Below, piece by piece: positions 1 to 8,217 of a stretch of DNA of 64,000 bases. The stretch is taken from the NCBI GenBank assembly GCA_020633675.1, contig JACKDE010000007.1, positions 1-64,000 on the forward strand, in the 5' to 3' direction. Each line of letters starts with the position of its first letter. Positions within the stretch are counted from its first letter, which is position 1. A program made the translations under genes and the position numbers. A model generated the notes under the pieces. The model searched no databases and was not told the origin of the DNA. It saw only the letters and a list, made by a program, of their open reading frames with translations. The DNA comes from Deferribacteres bacterium. Lineage in GTDB: Bacteria; Zhuqueibacterota; Zhuqueibacteria; Zhuqueibacterales; Geothermadaptataceae.

Positions 1-314
1 ATACTGCCGCCGGTGATGTGGCTCGCTCCGCAGGAAAAAGCCAACTCAATATCGCGATCAGATTGCACGCCGCCACCAAAATCGATCTGCAAGTTCGTTT
101 GCTCGGCAATTTTTTGCAAAATGCCGTGATTGACGATTTTGCGCGCTCTGGCACCATCCAGGTCGACCAGGTGCAAACGACGAATGCCGGCCTGATCGTA
201 CAAGCGCGCGACCGCCACCGGATCTTCATGGTAGGTTTTGCTGGTCGCGAAGTCGCCTTTGGTCAGCCGTACACAGCGTCCATCGATCAAGTCGATAGCT
301 GGAATGATTTCCAT
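1..314 (-). CDS. hisA: HisA, ProFAR isomerase (C-terminus beyond the window)
   Basis: Cytoplasmic TIM-barrel isomerase that converts ProFAR to PRFAR in histidine biosynthesis. Only the first 104 residues are present; the gene runs off the left edge. The start MEIIPAIDLIDGRCVRL carries the catalytic Asp at position 8, followed by the HLVDLDGAR strand and the DFGGGVQS phosphate-loop region, all typical of HisA rather than HisF. The ATG lies 32 nt after the hisH stop and has an AGGA ribosome site just upstream, so it is the last visible gene of the his operon. hisF would be expected next, outside the window. Confidence 0.95.
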   Translation of the reverse strand, partial: MEIIPAIDLIDGRCVRLTKGDFATSKTYHEDPVAVARLYDQAGIRRLHLVDLDGARARKIVNHGILQKIAEQTNLQIDFGGGVQSDRDIELAFSCGASHITGGS

Positions 315-346
315 ATTCCTGTTTGCTGGCAAGGTCTTTCTCTCTA

Positions 347-928
347 TTACAAGTTCAAAAAATTCGCTAAAATCTGTGCGCCAACATCGCCGCTTTTTTC
401 AGGATGAAATTGCACCGCACAGAAATTATCTTTTTGCAGAGCAGCGCTGAATCGGACGATATAATCGGTTTCAGCAATGCTTTGCTTTCCGAGCTCTGCA
501 TAATAACTATGAACAAAATAGGTAAATGGCTCGGCCGGTAAATTCTGAAATAATGGGCTGTTCAGGTTTTCGATTCGATTCCAGCCGATATGCGGTACTT
601 TTTGTTTAGGCGGAAATCGCCGTACGTGATGTGGAAAGATGCCCATGCAGCGGGTATCGTTTTCTTCGGACGCCAGACACATCAACTGCAAACCAAGGCA
701 GATGCCAAGCACCGGTTGTTGTAGCTTGGGAATGAGCTGATCGAGCTGCCGGGCCTGCAAGTAGCGCATGGCCGTGCTGGCTTCTCCCACGCCCGGGAAA
801 ATCACCTTGTCGGCCGCAATAATCTCGGCGGTCTCATCCGTCAACAGCGGCTCGATGCCGTGCCGTCGCAAGGCATGGCTGACAGAAAGCACATTGCCGG
901 CATTGTATTTGATGATTGCAACCTTCAT
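347..928 (-). CDS. hisH: HisH, glutaminase subunit of imidazole glycerol phosphate synthase
   Basis: Class I glutamine amidotransferase that supplies ammonia to HisF to make IGP and AICAR from PRFAR. The protein is 193 residues, normal for HisH. The start MKVAIIKYNAGN is the usual HisH N-terminus. The nucleophile Cys77 lies in GICLGLQLM, and the catalytic His175/Glu177 pair in QFHPEKSGDVG. I chose the ATG at 928 over one five codons upstream because it overlaps the stop of the preceding nuclease gene as ATGA, which implies translational coupling. Confidence 0.96.
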   Translation of the reverse strand: MKVAIIKYNAGNVLSVSHALRRHGIEPLLTDETAEIIAADKVIFPGVGEASTAMRYLQARQLDQLIPKLQQPVLGICLGLQLMCLASEENDTRCMGIFPHHVRRFPPKQKVPHIGWNRIENLNSPLFQNLPAEPFTYFVHSYYAELGKQSIAETDYIVRFSAALQKDNFCAVQFHPEKSGDVGAQILANFLNL

Positions 929-1731
929 TCGCTTAAATTCCACAAAACCAGATCGATCGAAGATTCTACCTGGGCTTCAAAATCGTCCGGCAGGCTGTAG
1001 AAGAAGTCCATGCCGGTCAGCACTTCTACCGAATCGATGGTGACCGCATATGTGCCCAAATCCCCGATGAGTTTTTCATTTGCCATCACAAAGCCGATGC
1101 CCTTGTACTCTGGTGGATTGTAATCGAGAATAACTTTATAATAAAATGGAGGGACGGAAACAGCGTTTTCGCCAATTGTTGCGAGGCCTTGCTGCAATAC
1201 TGGCCCGGTGACAACATAGAGATCGTCGTGCTGCAATGCCCAGTCGCGCACTTGCGTTTCGAGTTTTTTCCAAATGCCGCGATTGAAAGATGGTGCCTGT
1301 GGACTCATATTGCTCATAAAAAATGTTTCAGAGAGTGCTGCTTCCGACCAGGACATATCGGCTGCTGGAAGCAAGTGGCCACGATCGTACCCCGAACCCT
1401 TGTAATCTTTCAAGGCTGCAGATCCAGTGCTGACAAACGGATCTTCGCGAAAATTGTCTTTGCGCTCGTTGCTTTTAACCTGCAGATATTCCGCTTCAAG
1501 CTTGTAAAAGACCCAATCGGCCTGTTCGTGCTGCTCGTTGTAAGCCAGCGTGTAATATGAATGTTCTATGATTTCGTCGTTACCGGCCAGCAAGGGAGCG
1601 CCTGGACCGGCGGGCAAGATCGGCGCGGCCGTTTCAGGCGAGGACGGCGCACTCGTGCGTTGCTGATAGAAATACATTATAATGAGAGCGATAAAGATCA
1701 GAATGAGAATGGCAATGATCCATTTTTTCAT
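925..1731 (-). CDS. DNA/RNA non-specific endonuclease (NucA/EndoG family), membrane-anchored
   Basis: Sugar-non-specific nuclease of the beta-beta-alpha metal fold, 268 residues. The signature runs YDRGHLLPAADM (general-base His119), then SNMSPQ, then NRGIWKKLE, where Asn150 and Glu158 match the Mg-binding Asn and Glu of Serratia nuclease. The N-terminus MKKWIIAILILIFIALIIMY is a signal anchor, so the enzyme should act outside the cytoplasmic membrane. A Pro/Ala-rich linker follows. It sits inside the histidine operon: it starts 7 nt after the hisC-hisB stop and its own stop overlaps the hisH start by 4 nt. No histidine-related role is known for this family. An adjacent immunity protein was not seen. 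Confidence 0.9.
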   Translation of the reverse strand: MKKWIIAILILIFIALIIMYFYQQRTSAPSSPETAAPILPAGPGAPLLAGNDEIIEHSYYTLAYNEQHEQADWVFYKLEAEYLQVKSNERKDNFREDPFVSTGSAALKDYKGSGYDRGHLLPAADMSWSEAALSETFFMSNMSPQAPSFNRGIWKKLETQVRDWALQHDDLYVVTGPVLQQGLATIGENAVSVPPFYYKVILDYNPPEYKGIGFVMANEKLIGDLGTYAVTIDSVEVLTGMDFFYSLPDDFEAQVESSIDLVLWNLSE

Positions 1732-1738
1732 GCTTGCC

Positions 1739-3430
1739 TCACAAAATGCCTTTCGTGCTTGGGATATCCATTTTTAGCGGATCGCGCCTGATCGCCATTT
1801 TGATTGACTTGCCGACGGCTTTGAAGGTTGCTTCAATTTTGTGGTGCTCGTTTTCGCCTTCAGTTTTTATGTTTAAATTGCATTTGGCGGTGTCGCAAAA
1901 AGATTTAAAAAAATGATAGAATAGTTCGGTCGGCACGTCACCAACTTTTTCGCGTAAAAAATCAGCCTGCCAAACCAACCAGCTTCTTCCCGAGAAATCG
2001 AGCGCGACCTGTGCCAGCGCATCGTCCATGGGTAACAAAAAGCCATAGCGTTCAATGCCGCGCTTATCGCCAAGTGCCTGCTGAAATGCCTGCCCAAGAG
2101 CGAGTGCGGTGTCTTCGACTGTGTGATGTTCGTCTATGTGCAGATCTCCCGTCACACGAATCGTTAGATCGCAGCCGGAATGGTGCGAAAGCTGCTCAAG
2201 CATGTGATCGAAAAAGCCCAGCCCTGTATGAATATCGCTACGCCCGCTACCGTCGAGGTCGAGCGCGATATATATATCCGTTTCGTTGGTTTTGCGTTGG
2301 ATGACCGCCTTGCGGGAGGGCAGGGCAGTGGAGAGGGGCGGCTGAGTTTTATCAGGACTCTGATTTGCAGGTGCGTGGCTGCCAATATTTTGCAGCGCGC
2401 TGACCAAACGCTGATTTTCCTGAGAGCTGCCTACCGTGATCCGCAGGCAGCCTTCACATTTTGCCACCGATGAGCGATCACGCACGATAATCCCGTTTGC
2501 TGCTAGATATTGGTAAACGTCTGCAGAGTCATTGAATTTAGCTAAAAGAAAGTTGGCGTCAGACGGATAGACATATTTTACCAAATCGAGTTGAACAAGC
2601 TGCTGCCGCAACCAATTGCGCTGCTGCAATAGTTCTGTGACCATTCGGTCTTTTTGAGCGACATTTTTAAGCGCCGCGAGCGCCATTTGCTGGCTATTTT
2701 CGCTGATATTGTAAGGTGGCTTGATTTTGTTGAGCACCTCGATGATTTGGGTTGAAGCGATGGCTAAGCCGATGCGAACGCCAGCCAAGCCCCAGGCCTT
2801 GGAGAAGGTTTGCAGAATAACAAGGTTTTGGTGCTTGCTCAAAACTGGAACAAAGCTTTTTTCCGCGGCAAAGTCGATATAGGCTTCATCCAGCACAACA
2901 AGGCCGGAAAATCCGAGCAAGAGCTTGCTGATTTCGGCTGCGGATAGACAGTTGCCGGTCGGATTGTTGGGTGAGCACAAGAAAAGCAGTTTGGTCTTTT
3001 CGTTGACGCAATTCAGCACCGCCGACGCATCAAGATCAAAGTCATCTGTTAGCGGAACACTGAGCACGGACACATTATTTATAGCCGCACTTACCGCGTA
3101 CATACCGTAAGTCGGCGGCACAATTAATACATTATCCCGCGCCGGTTCGCAGAATGCACGAATTAGCAAATCAATCGACTCATCGCTGCCGTTGCCGATA
3201 AACAGGTTGTCTGCAGCAATATTTTTGAATGCCGCAATTTCGCCTTTTAATTTCGTTTGCAGCGGATCCGGATAGCGATGGCAGGCTCCGTGCGCAGTCG
3301 ATCCGAGCGCATTTTCATTAGCATCGAGAAAGACTTCGGCATTGCCGGTAAATTCATGCCGCGCCGATGAATAAGGCTTCAGCTGTTTTATGTTTTCGCG
3401 AATCAACGCATTCAGGTCAAATTTGATCAT
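1739..3430 (-). CDS. HisC-HisB fusion: histidinol-phosphate aminotransferase + imidazoleglycerol-phosphate dehydratase
   Basis: One uninterrupted 563-residue frame holds two histidine enzymes. Residues 1-350 are a PLP aminotransferase of the HisC type: LDANEN near 36, SPNNPTGN at 153-160, DEAYIDF at 181, Schiff-base Lys211 in TFSKAWGLAGVRIG. Residues 351-372 are a Pro/Ser/Gln linker. Residues 373-563 are a complete IGP dehydratase with the metal-binding motifs GFFDHMLEQLSHHSG, DEHHTVEDTA and ENEHHKIEATFKA. The dehydratase acts two steps before... the aminotransferase takes the product of the dehydratase step, so the fusion couples consecutive reactions. The enteric HisB fusion is different: there the dehydratase is joined to a phosphatase. 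Start is 29 nt after hisD. Confidence 0.95.
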   Translation of the reverse strand: MIKFDLNALIRENIKQLKPYSSARHEFTGNAEVFLDANENALGSTAHGACHRYPDPLQTKLKGEIAAFKNIAADNLFIGNGSDESIDLLIRAFCEPARDNVLIVPPTYGMYAVSAAINNVSVLSVPLTDDFDLDASAVLNCVNEKTKLLFLCSPNNPTGNCLSAAEISKLLLGFSGLVVLDEAYIDFAAEKSFVPVLSKHQNLVILQTFSKAWGLAGVRIGLAIASTQIIEVLNKIKPPYNISENSQQMALAALKNVAQKDRMVTELLQQRNWLRQQLVQLDLVKYVYPSDANFLLAKFNDSADVYQYLAANGIIVRDRSSVAKCEGCLRITVGSSQENQRLVSALQNIGSHAPANQSPDKTQPPLSTALPSRKAVIQRKTNETDIYIALDLDGSGRSDIHTGLGFFDHMLEQLSHHSGCDLTIRVTGDLHIDEHHTVEDTALALGQAFQQALGDKRGIERYGFLLPMDDALAQVALDFSGRSWLVWQADFLREKVGDVPTELFYHFFKSFCDTAKCNLNIKTEGENEHHKIEATFKAVGKSIKMAIRRDPLKMDIPSTKGIL

Positions 3431-3459
3431 GGGAAAAAACGGTCTCTACTTAGGCTTCT

Positions 3460-4752
3460 TCACTCACCCGATGAGCTCTCGTTCAAGCGGATCGAGACGG
3501 CATGCTTGTGTGCATGCAAATCTTCAGCCTCCGCCATCGCTTCAACAGCCGGGCCAATTTCTTGCAATCCGGCTTCGGTGAGTTGCTGAAAAGTGATTTT
3601 TTTGTAAAAACTGTCTAAAGACACACCGGAATAGGCACGGGCAAAACCATTGGTCGGCAAAGTGTGATTGGTGCCAGATGCATAATCGCCAACCGACTCA
3701 GGTGCAAAATGCCCCAGAAACACAGAGCCGGCATTTTTAACTTTTTCAGCCCAAATTTCGGCGTTATTGAGCGCCAGAATAAGATGCTCCGGTGCATAAG
3801 CATTGGCAAAGTCGAGCGCTTCATCGATGCTGCCGAGCAGGATGGCGCGGCTATTGGCCATCGCTTGCCGTGCAATCGATCGGCGGGGCAGATTTGCAAT
3901 TTGCTTCTCAATCTGCTCCTGAATGGCATCGATGACCGATTCGTGATCTGAAAGCAAGACAACCTGGCTGTCTATGCCATGTTCAGCCTGTGAAAGCAGG
4001 TCGGCTGCGATGAAATGCGGTTTGCAGGAAGCATCCGCGATCACGGCCAGCTCGGTTGGCCCAGCCGGCATATCTATCGCAACACCTTCGCTGCTGACAA
4101 TTTGTTTGGCAGCGGTAACATATTGATTCCCCGGGCCAAAGATTTTATCCACTCGCGGTATTGTATCGGTTCCATACGCCATTGCCGCAATGGCCTGCGC
4201 ACCACCGACTTTGTAAATCCTTCCAACGCCAAGCTCCCTGGCGCAGTACAGAATTGCAGGGTGAATCGAACCACTGTCGCCGGGCGGGGTGCAGATAACA
4301 ATCTCTTTGCAGCCTGCGATACGAGCTGGAATGGCAAGCATCAAGACCGTTGAAAAGAGCGGAGCAGTGCCGCCCGGTACATAAAAACCCACCTTCTCGA
4401 TCGGAACACTTTTTCGCCAGCAGATAACGCCGGGGCTCGTTTCGATAGGTTTGACAGGCTCATGCTGTGCCGCATGAAATGCGCGAATGTTTGTCGACGC
4501 TTTCGCTATCGCGCTTTGCAAAGCTCGCGGTACGTGCTGTGCTGCACCATCCAACTCCGCTTTGGTAACGCACAAGTCGTTCAGCTCGACATGATCGAAT
4601 TCGCTCGTGTATTGAGAAAGCGCCTCGTCGCCATTTTGTTGCACTGCGCTCAAGATCGACAACACATTATGTTTGATTTCATCAAAGCGCATAGTTGGAC
4701 GTGCCTGCAAGGCAGGCCACCGCGAGCGTGGAGGATATTTGGTCTTTATCAT
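3460..4752 (-). CDS. hisD: HisD, histidinol dehydrogenase
   Basis: Zinc enzyme that oxidises L-histidinol to L-histidine with two NAD+. The 430-residue product has the family blocks GKVGFYVPGG-type segment (EKVGFYVPGGTAPLFSTVLM), IYKVGGAQAIAAMAYGT, KIFGPGNQYVTAAK, the DMPAGPTEL block, LLSQAEHG, and a C-terminal zinc/substrate region (SVGDYASGTNHTLPT). The frame is open for another 76 codons upstream, but that stretch is Cys/His-rich and unlike HisD. I start at the ATG at 4752, whose product begins MIKTKYPPRSRW. It is the first gene of the visible his operon. hisG is not adjacent. Confidence 0.95.
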   Translation of the reverse strand: MIKTKYPPRSRWPALQARPTMRFDEIKHNVLSILSAVQQNGDEALSQYTSEFDHVELNDLCVTKAELDGAAQHVPRALQSAIAKASTNIRAFHAAQHEPVKPIETSPGVICWRKSVPIEKVGFYVPGGTAPLFSTVLMLAIPARIAGCKEIVICTPPGDSGSIHPAILYCARELGVGRIYKVGGAQAIAAMAYGTDTIPRVDKIFGPGNQYVTAAKQIVSSEGVAIDMPAGPTELAVIADASCKPHFIAADLLSQAEHGIDSQVVLLSDHESVIDAIQEQIEKQIANLPRRSIARQAMANSRAILLGSIDEALDFANAYAPEHLILALNNAEIWAEKVKNAGSVFLGHFAPESVGDYASGTNHTLPTNGFARAYSGVSLDSFYKKITFQQLTEAGLQEIGPAVEAMAEAEDLHAHKHAVSIRLNESSSGE

Positions 4753-5180
4753 ATTTAAGCTTGGACCTGCTAAAAAATTAGAGCCACTACCAGCAGCATG
4801 TGGCGAAGTCAATGCTGGAGATGATTGAAGAAACTGAGCTGGCTTGTGGCAAACAGGCCGGATTTTATTATGCAATTTTTTTCTGCATGTCCTGGCTGAA
4901 TATATCTGATTTTTGTGATGATTTTGTAGGCGGAATGCTGAAATGCGATCCGCACATCCAGATGTGTCAAAACATTGCAATCATAGGGTGGCTGGCATTG
5001 AAAAACAAGTGGCAAAATCCGGAGCTAATTGAGATTCAGCAAGAACTTTAGGTGGAAGGCAGCCTAGTCGGATACCTTCCACATGGACTGGTTAAGCTGG
5101 TCGATCAGCAGAAAGCCGTTATTGTTAAAATAATGGCCCTGGCTGAATGATTTGCTTTTCGGCTATGGTAACTGCCTTAT
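4753..5180. other. Non-coding gap upstream of hisD
   Basis: This gap lies between hisD and the desaturase, both on the minus strand, and probably holds the his promoter. A plus-strand frame at 4800-5051 (83 codons) has no ribosome site and a composition unlike a protein. The only structure I see is the inverted repeat at 5052-5082, listed separately. Confidence 0.5.
5052..5082. promoter_or_regulatory. Inverted repeat upstream of the his operon
   Basis: Perfect 8-bp arms GTGGAAGG (5052-5059) and CCTTCCAC (5075-5082) flank a 15-nt loop. There is no adjacent T-run on either strand, so a simple terminator is unlikely. It lies about 100 nt past the desaturase stop and 300 nt before hisD; it could be an RNA hairpin or a protein site. 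Confidence 0.35.
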
Positions 5181-6251
5181 TTAGGATGGCGCGGTGCCGA
5201 GGTTTCTCAGAAAACGCAGGTGAACGATAATGGCCTTCCAGACGCTTGGGTAGCTCACATAGTTAATCGAAAAGTCTTCGCAGGTTTTTTTCACAATTTT
5301 GCTGATTTCCGGGTAATGTACATGACAGACTTTGGCGAAGAGATGATGCTCGATTTGAAAATTCAAACCGCCCAAATACCAGCACGCCAATTTATTGCGA
5401 GGAGCGAAATTGGCTGTGGTTTCAACCTGGTGAATGGCCCACTCATTTTCAATGGTACCGTTTGCCGGATCTGGAATAGGGAAGGTGTTGCCCTCTACGG
5501 TATGCGCAAGCTGAAAAACAATTGAAAGGGTCAATCCGAGGATAAGATGCACACCGACGTATGCCAGGATCACGTAAGCAATCGGATGAAAAAACATCGG
5601 CAGTACGAGCATGTAGCCAAAATAAATTGCCTTGGCCAGAAAGAAGGTCGTTGTTTCTGACTTTGTTGGTTTACGAAGCTCATAGTCGCCGATGCGGCCG
5701 GAAAAGAATTTGCGGAAATCGGCATAAAGCATCCACGAAAGGGAGAGCAGACTATACAGCGGAAACGCATAGATATGCTGAAATCGGTGCCAGGGCCGCC
5801 ATTTTTGCTCCGGGCTCAAGCGCAATAATCCGTTGCTGTGGATGTCGTCGTCGAGTTCGTCGATGTTGGTGTAGGTGTGATGCAAAATGTTGTGCTTTTG
5901 TTGCCACAACATGCTGCTGCCGCCAATAATATCAGAAGTGAATCCCATGATTTTGTTCACGGCTCGACTTCTTGAATAGCTGCCGTGATTGCCATCATGC
6001 ATAATGTTGAAGCCAACCAGGACAAATCCCTGTGCCAATGCAAAGCTCCAAACTGCCGCCATGGTAAGATTTGTTGTAAAGAAGACAAGCATAACATACG
6101 AAGTGATCACCAGCGCTAAAATCAAGGCGGTTTTCAGGTACATTTGCCAGTTCGCGTTTTTCGAAATATCTCTTTCAGCAAAATAGGCGTCGACGCGCTT
6201 TTTAAGCTCACGATGAAAGCCGGTTCGGCCCGGGAAAGTGATTTTTTGCAT
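5181..6251 (-). CDS. Membrane fatty acid desaturase (delta-6/linoleoyl-CoA type)
   Basis: Di-iron integral-membrane desaturase that introduces a double bond into an acyl chain of a lipid or acyl-CoA. The three histidine boxes are present: HDGNH at 85-89, HNILHH at 120-125 and QIEHH at 299-303. The Q-for-H change in the third box is typical of front-end (delta-5/6) desaturases and relatives. Hydrophobic pairs near residues 40-80 and 200-245 fit four membrane spans. Length is 356 residues from the ATG at 6251. An ATG nine codons upstream (6278) is possible, but GTGAG before 6251 fits a ribosome site better. Nothing here shows whether it acts in cold adaptation. Confidence 0.9.
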   Translation of the reverse strand: MQKITFPGRTGFHRELKKRVDAYFAERDISKNANWQMYLKTALILALVITSYVMLVFFTTNLTMAAVWSFALAQGFVLVGFNIMHDGNHGSYSRSRAVNKIMGFTSDIIGGSSMLWQQKHNILHHTYTNIDELDDDIHSNGLLRLSPEQKWRPWHRFQHIYAFPLYSLLSLSWMLYADFRKFFSGRIGDYELRKPTKSETTTFFLAKAIYFGYMLVLPMFFHPIAYVILAYVGVHLILGLTLSIVFQLAHTVEGNTFPIPDPANGTIENEWAIHQVETTANFAPRNKLACWYLGGLNFQIEHHLFAKVCHVHYPEISKIVKKTCEDFSINYVSYPSVWKAIIVHLRFLRNLGTAPS

Positions 6252-6631
6252 TGAACGAAACTCACGTTGTTGGTACATAATTTTCAGCAAGGTCGGCTTG
6301 TGAACTAAAAGAGAAGCCACCTGCCAGCGCCAATGTTTCAGCCTGTGGGGTGGGTGGTTTAGGCTGTGATACTGACGGCGAAATATTTCCTGCCGCGTTT
6401 AGCAGGCTAAATAAGATAATAGATTCTGGAACTAATGCAATGTTTTCATCGCAAATGAAAGTTCCATTTTTGCAAATTATTGCATTTTCATTCATCGAAC
6501 TTATGAGAGATCGTTGTGGTATTGTGCTGCGGTTTTAGGCAATTCATTTTTTAGGCCCAAAACGTGATGCGCATAATCGGTTCTTGTGCAACTGCGATAA
6601 ACTGTTTTGGGATTTACAAATCGTTTCCTGT
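6252..6631. other. Non-coding gap upstream of the desaturase gene
   Basis: About 380 nt between the PfkB-type kinase and the desaturase, both on the minus strand. The small frames on either strand have no ribosome site or recognisable product. I see no strong hairpin or repeat. It presumably holds the desaturase promoter. Confidence 0.4.
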
Positions 6632-7762
6632 TCAACTCACAGGCCAGCGATCGATAAAGTCAGCCAGCTCAGGCACACTTGGTGACGCAGCATGGCGGAC
6701 GTAGTAACCCGAAGTCGCCACGCCAGTCAACAATGCCTCTTGCAAATCAAATTGCAGTGCCGATGCCAGGCAAAAGCCGGCTGTGAAGTGATCGCCGGCG
6801 CCAGTTGAAATCAATGGATTGGCAATGTATGGACCGTCTACACATGCTGTGCCGGCAGCGTTGGCCGCAACCGCATATTTCACCGGATGAATCACAACAC
6901 CATCGATTTGCAAGCGCTGACAGATACGTTGTGCGCGCTCTTGCAAATCATTCTTGCTATGGTCACCTGTTTGCAGATGAAGAGCATTAGAGATTTCATT
7001 GCTTTCTTTTTCATTACAGCCTAACATGACTTGAAAATAGGGCGTAAAACGTGCCAGGGTTTCGAGGCCGTCAATCAAGTCATCGCGCGTCCGCTTTTCC
7101 GGATCAGCAAGATCAAAAAACAGGATATGTTGCCGCTGCAGGACTTGCGCATCACAATGATTTTGCAATATGCTTCGCCATAGGTCGGTCATGGGCACCA
7201 GCATTGTCCAGTTGTTAATGCTGATCAGGTGGCTCTGCTGCCAATACTGGTTGAACACTTCCGCACCGATTTGTGCCATCAGATTTTCGTAAGTCACTTC
7301 TTGCAGCGTTTCCGTTTGTCCCATCATAATTTTGCCATCGTCAAATTCAAGTGCGAGAGTGAGTGCCGGTTCGGCGACGCTAAAGACTTGTGCCTTGTTT
7401 GCTAAATCTTGAAAAACTGCGTGCAGATTCGGTGAACCAAGGTTGCCAAAGCAAGCTGTCTGCGTCCCTAAATTGGCGAGCGCGTTCGCAACGATAGGGC
7501 CGTTTCCTCCGAGCTTGATACGCTGTACCGCCAATTCGATATTGGTGCTTTTTCCAGCCGCTTTTTCGATTCTTTTTGCAAAATTGCCGATTGTTGGAAT
7601 GGTCGAGTACTGGTGAGGTGATTGGCGCTGATCGACGACGCGTATGATTTGATCTACAAAACCGTCAAATCCAACAAAGGAGCGAAGCGACTTGACTTTG
7701 TTCTCCTCATTTCGCAGGTTTTGAGCAACGCGTCGATGGAGTTGTGCAGAATTATTTGGCAT
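6632..7762 (-). CDS. PfkB-family carbohydrate/nucleoside kinase
   Basis: Ribokinase-fold enzyme that phosphorylates a sugar or similar substrate with ATP; the substrate cannot be read from the sequence. Of its 376 residues, KLGGNGPIVANALANLG is the N-terminal PfkB-like glycine block (about residues 85-101). ISTGAGDHFTAGFC near residue 320 is the C-terminal signature with the catalytic Asp in GAGD. The middle region (LGCNEKESNEI) matches the NE motif. The frame is open 103 codons further upstream, but the ATG at 7762 has AAGGGA before it. The extension would also overlap the divergent Smr gene. The 48-bp gap to that gene must carry both promoters. Confidence 0.85.
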   Translation of the reverse strand: MPNNSAQLHRRVAQNLRNEENKVKSLRSFVGFDGFVDQIIRVVDQRQSPHQYSTIPTIGNFAKRIEKAAGKSTNIELAVQRIKLGGNGPIVANALANLGTQTACFGNLGSPNLHAVFQDLANKAQVFSVAEPALTLALEFDDGKIMMGQTETLQEVTYENLMAQIGAEVFNQYWQQSHLISINNWTMLVPMTDLWRSILQNHCDAQVLQRQHILFFDLADPEKRTRDDLIDGLETLARFTPYFQVMLGCNEKESNEISNALHLQTGDHSKNDLQERAQRICQRLQIDGVVIHPVKYAVAANAAGTACVDGPYIANPLISTGAGDHFTAGFCLASALQFDLQEALLTGVATSGYYVRHAASPSVPELADFIDRWPVS

Positions 7763-7810
7763 GTTTTTTCCCTTCAGACTATGATTGTTTTCCAATTTAA
7801 GAGTATCGCG

Positions 7811-8155
7811 ATGGTGAATTATATTTACGAGATTGATGTCGCTCACCCGCCGCGACGACCCGAAATCGTTGAAAAAATGCTGCTTGAAGCGCTCTTGCTC
7901 GTTCGCAACCATGCGCATTTGCGTGTAATCAAGGTGATACACGGATATGGTAGTAGCGGGCAAGGTGGGCAAACCAAAGAGACAGTTCGGAATTGGGCGT
8001 ATGTCAACAGAAAGCAGCTTGTCGATACGATTGACGGCGAGCACTATAGCATTTTTGATGCAAAGACACAATCGCTGCGAAACGAATGCGGACAGCTTTT
8101 TGATCCCGATCTCGAAAACAGCAATCCTGGTGTAACTTTGCTTTGGATTCGCTGA
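7811..8155 (+). CDS. Smr-domain protein (MutS2 C-terminal-like)
   Basis: Stand-alone small MutS-related domain, 114 residues. Smr domains are nucleases or nicking enzymes on DNA or RNA. The N-terminal IYEIDVAHPPRRPEIVEKM matches the LDLHG-type first motif, but with DVA replacing DLHG. The second motif HGYGSSGQGGQTKETVR resembles the canonical HGxGxGxLRxxV. Loss of the first-motif His suggests an altered or reduced nuclease. I start at ATG 7811, with AAGAG upstream; an earlier ATG at 7781 lacks support. The gene is divergent from the kinase and 62 nt before the barrel-protein gene. Confidence 0.75.
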   Translation: MVNYIYEIDVAHPPRRPEIVEKMLLEALLLVRNHAHLRVIKVIHGYGSSGQGGQTKETVRNWAYVNRKQLVDTIDGEHYSIFDAKTQSLRNECGQLFDPDLENSNPGVTLLWIR

Positions 8156-8217
8156 TCCGGACGATCAGGTTTTGCATCCAGGCCCCATTGATTCACCACT
8201 TAAAGGAGCATAGATCC

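Noticed and set aside
4800..5051. 83-codon plus-strand frame between hisD and the desaturase
   Set aside because: No ribosome site, odd composition (Cys, Met, Trp) and no neighbour in operon order.
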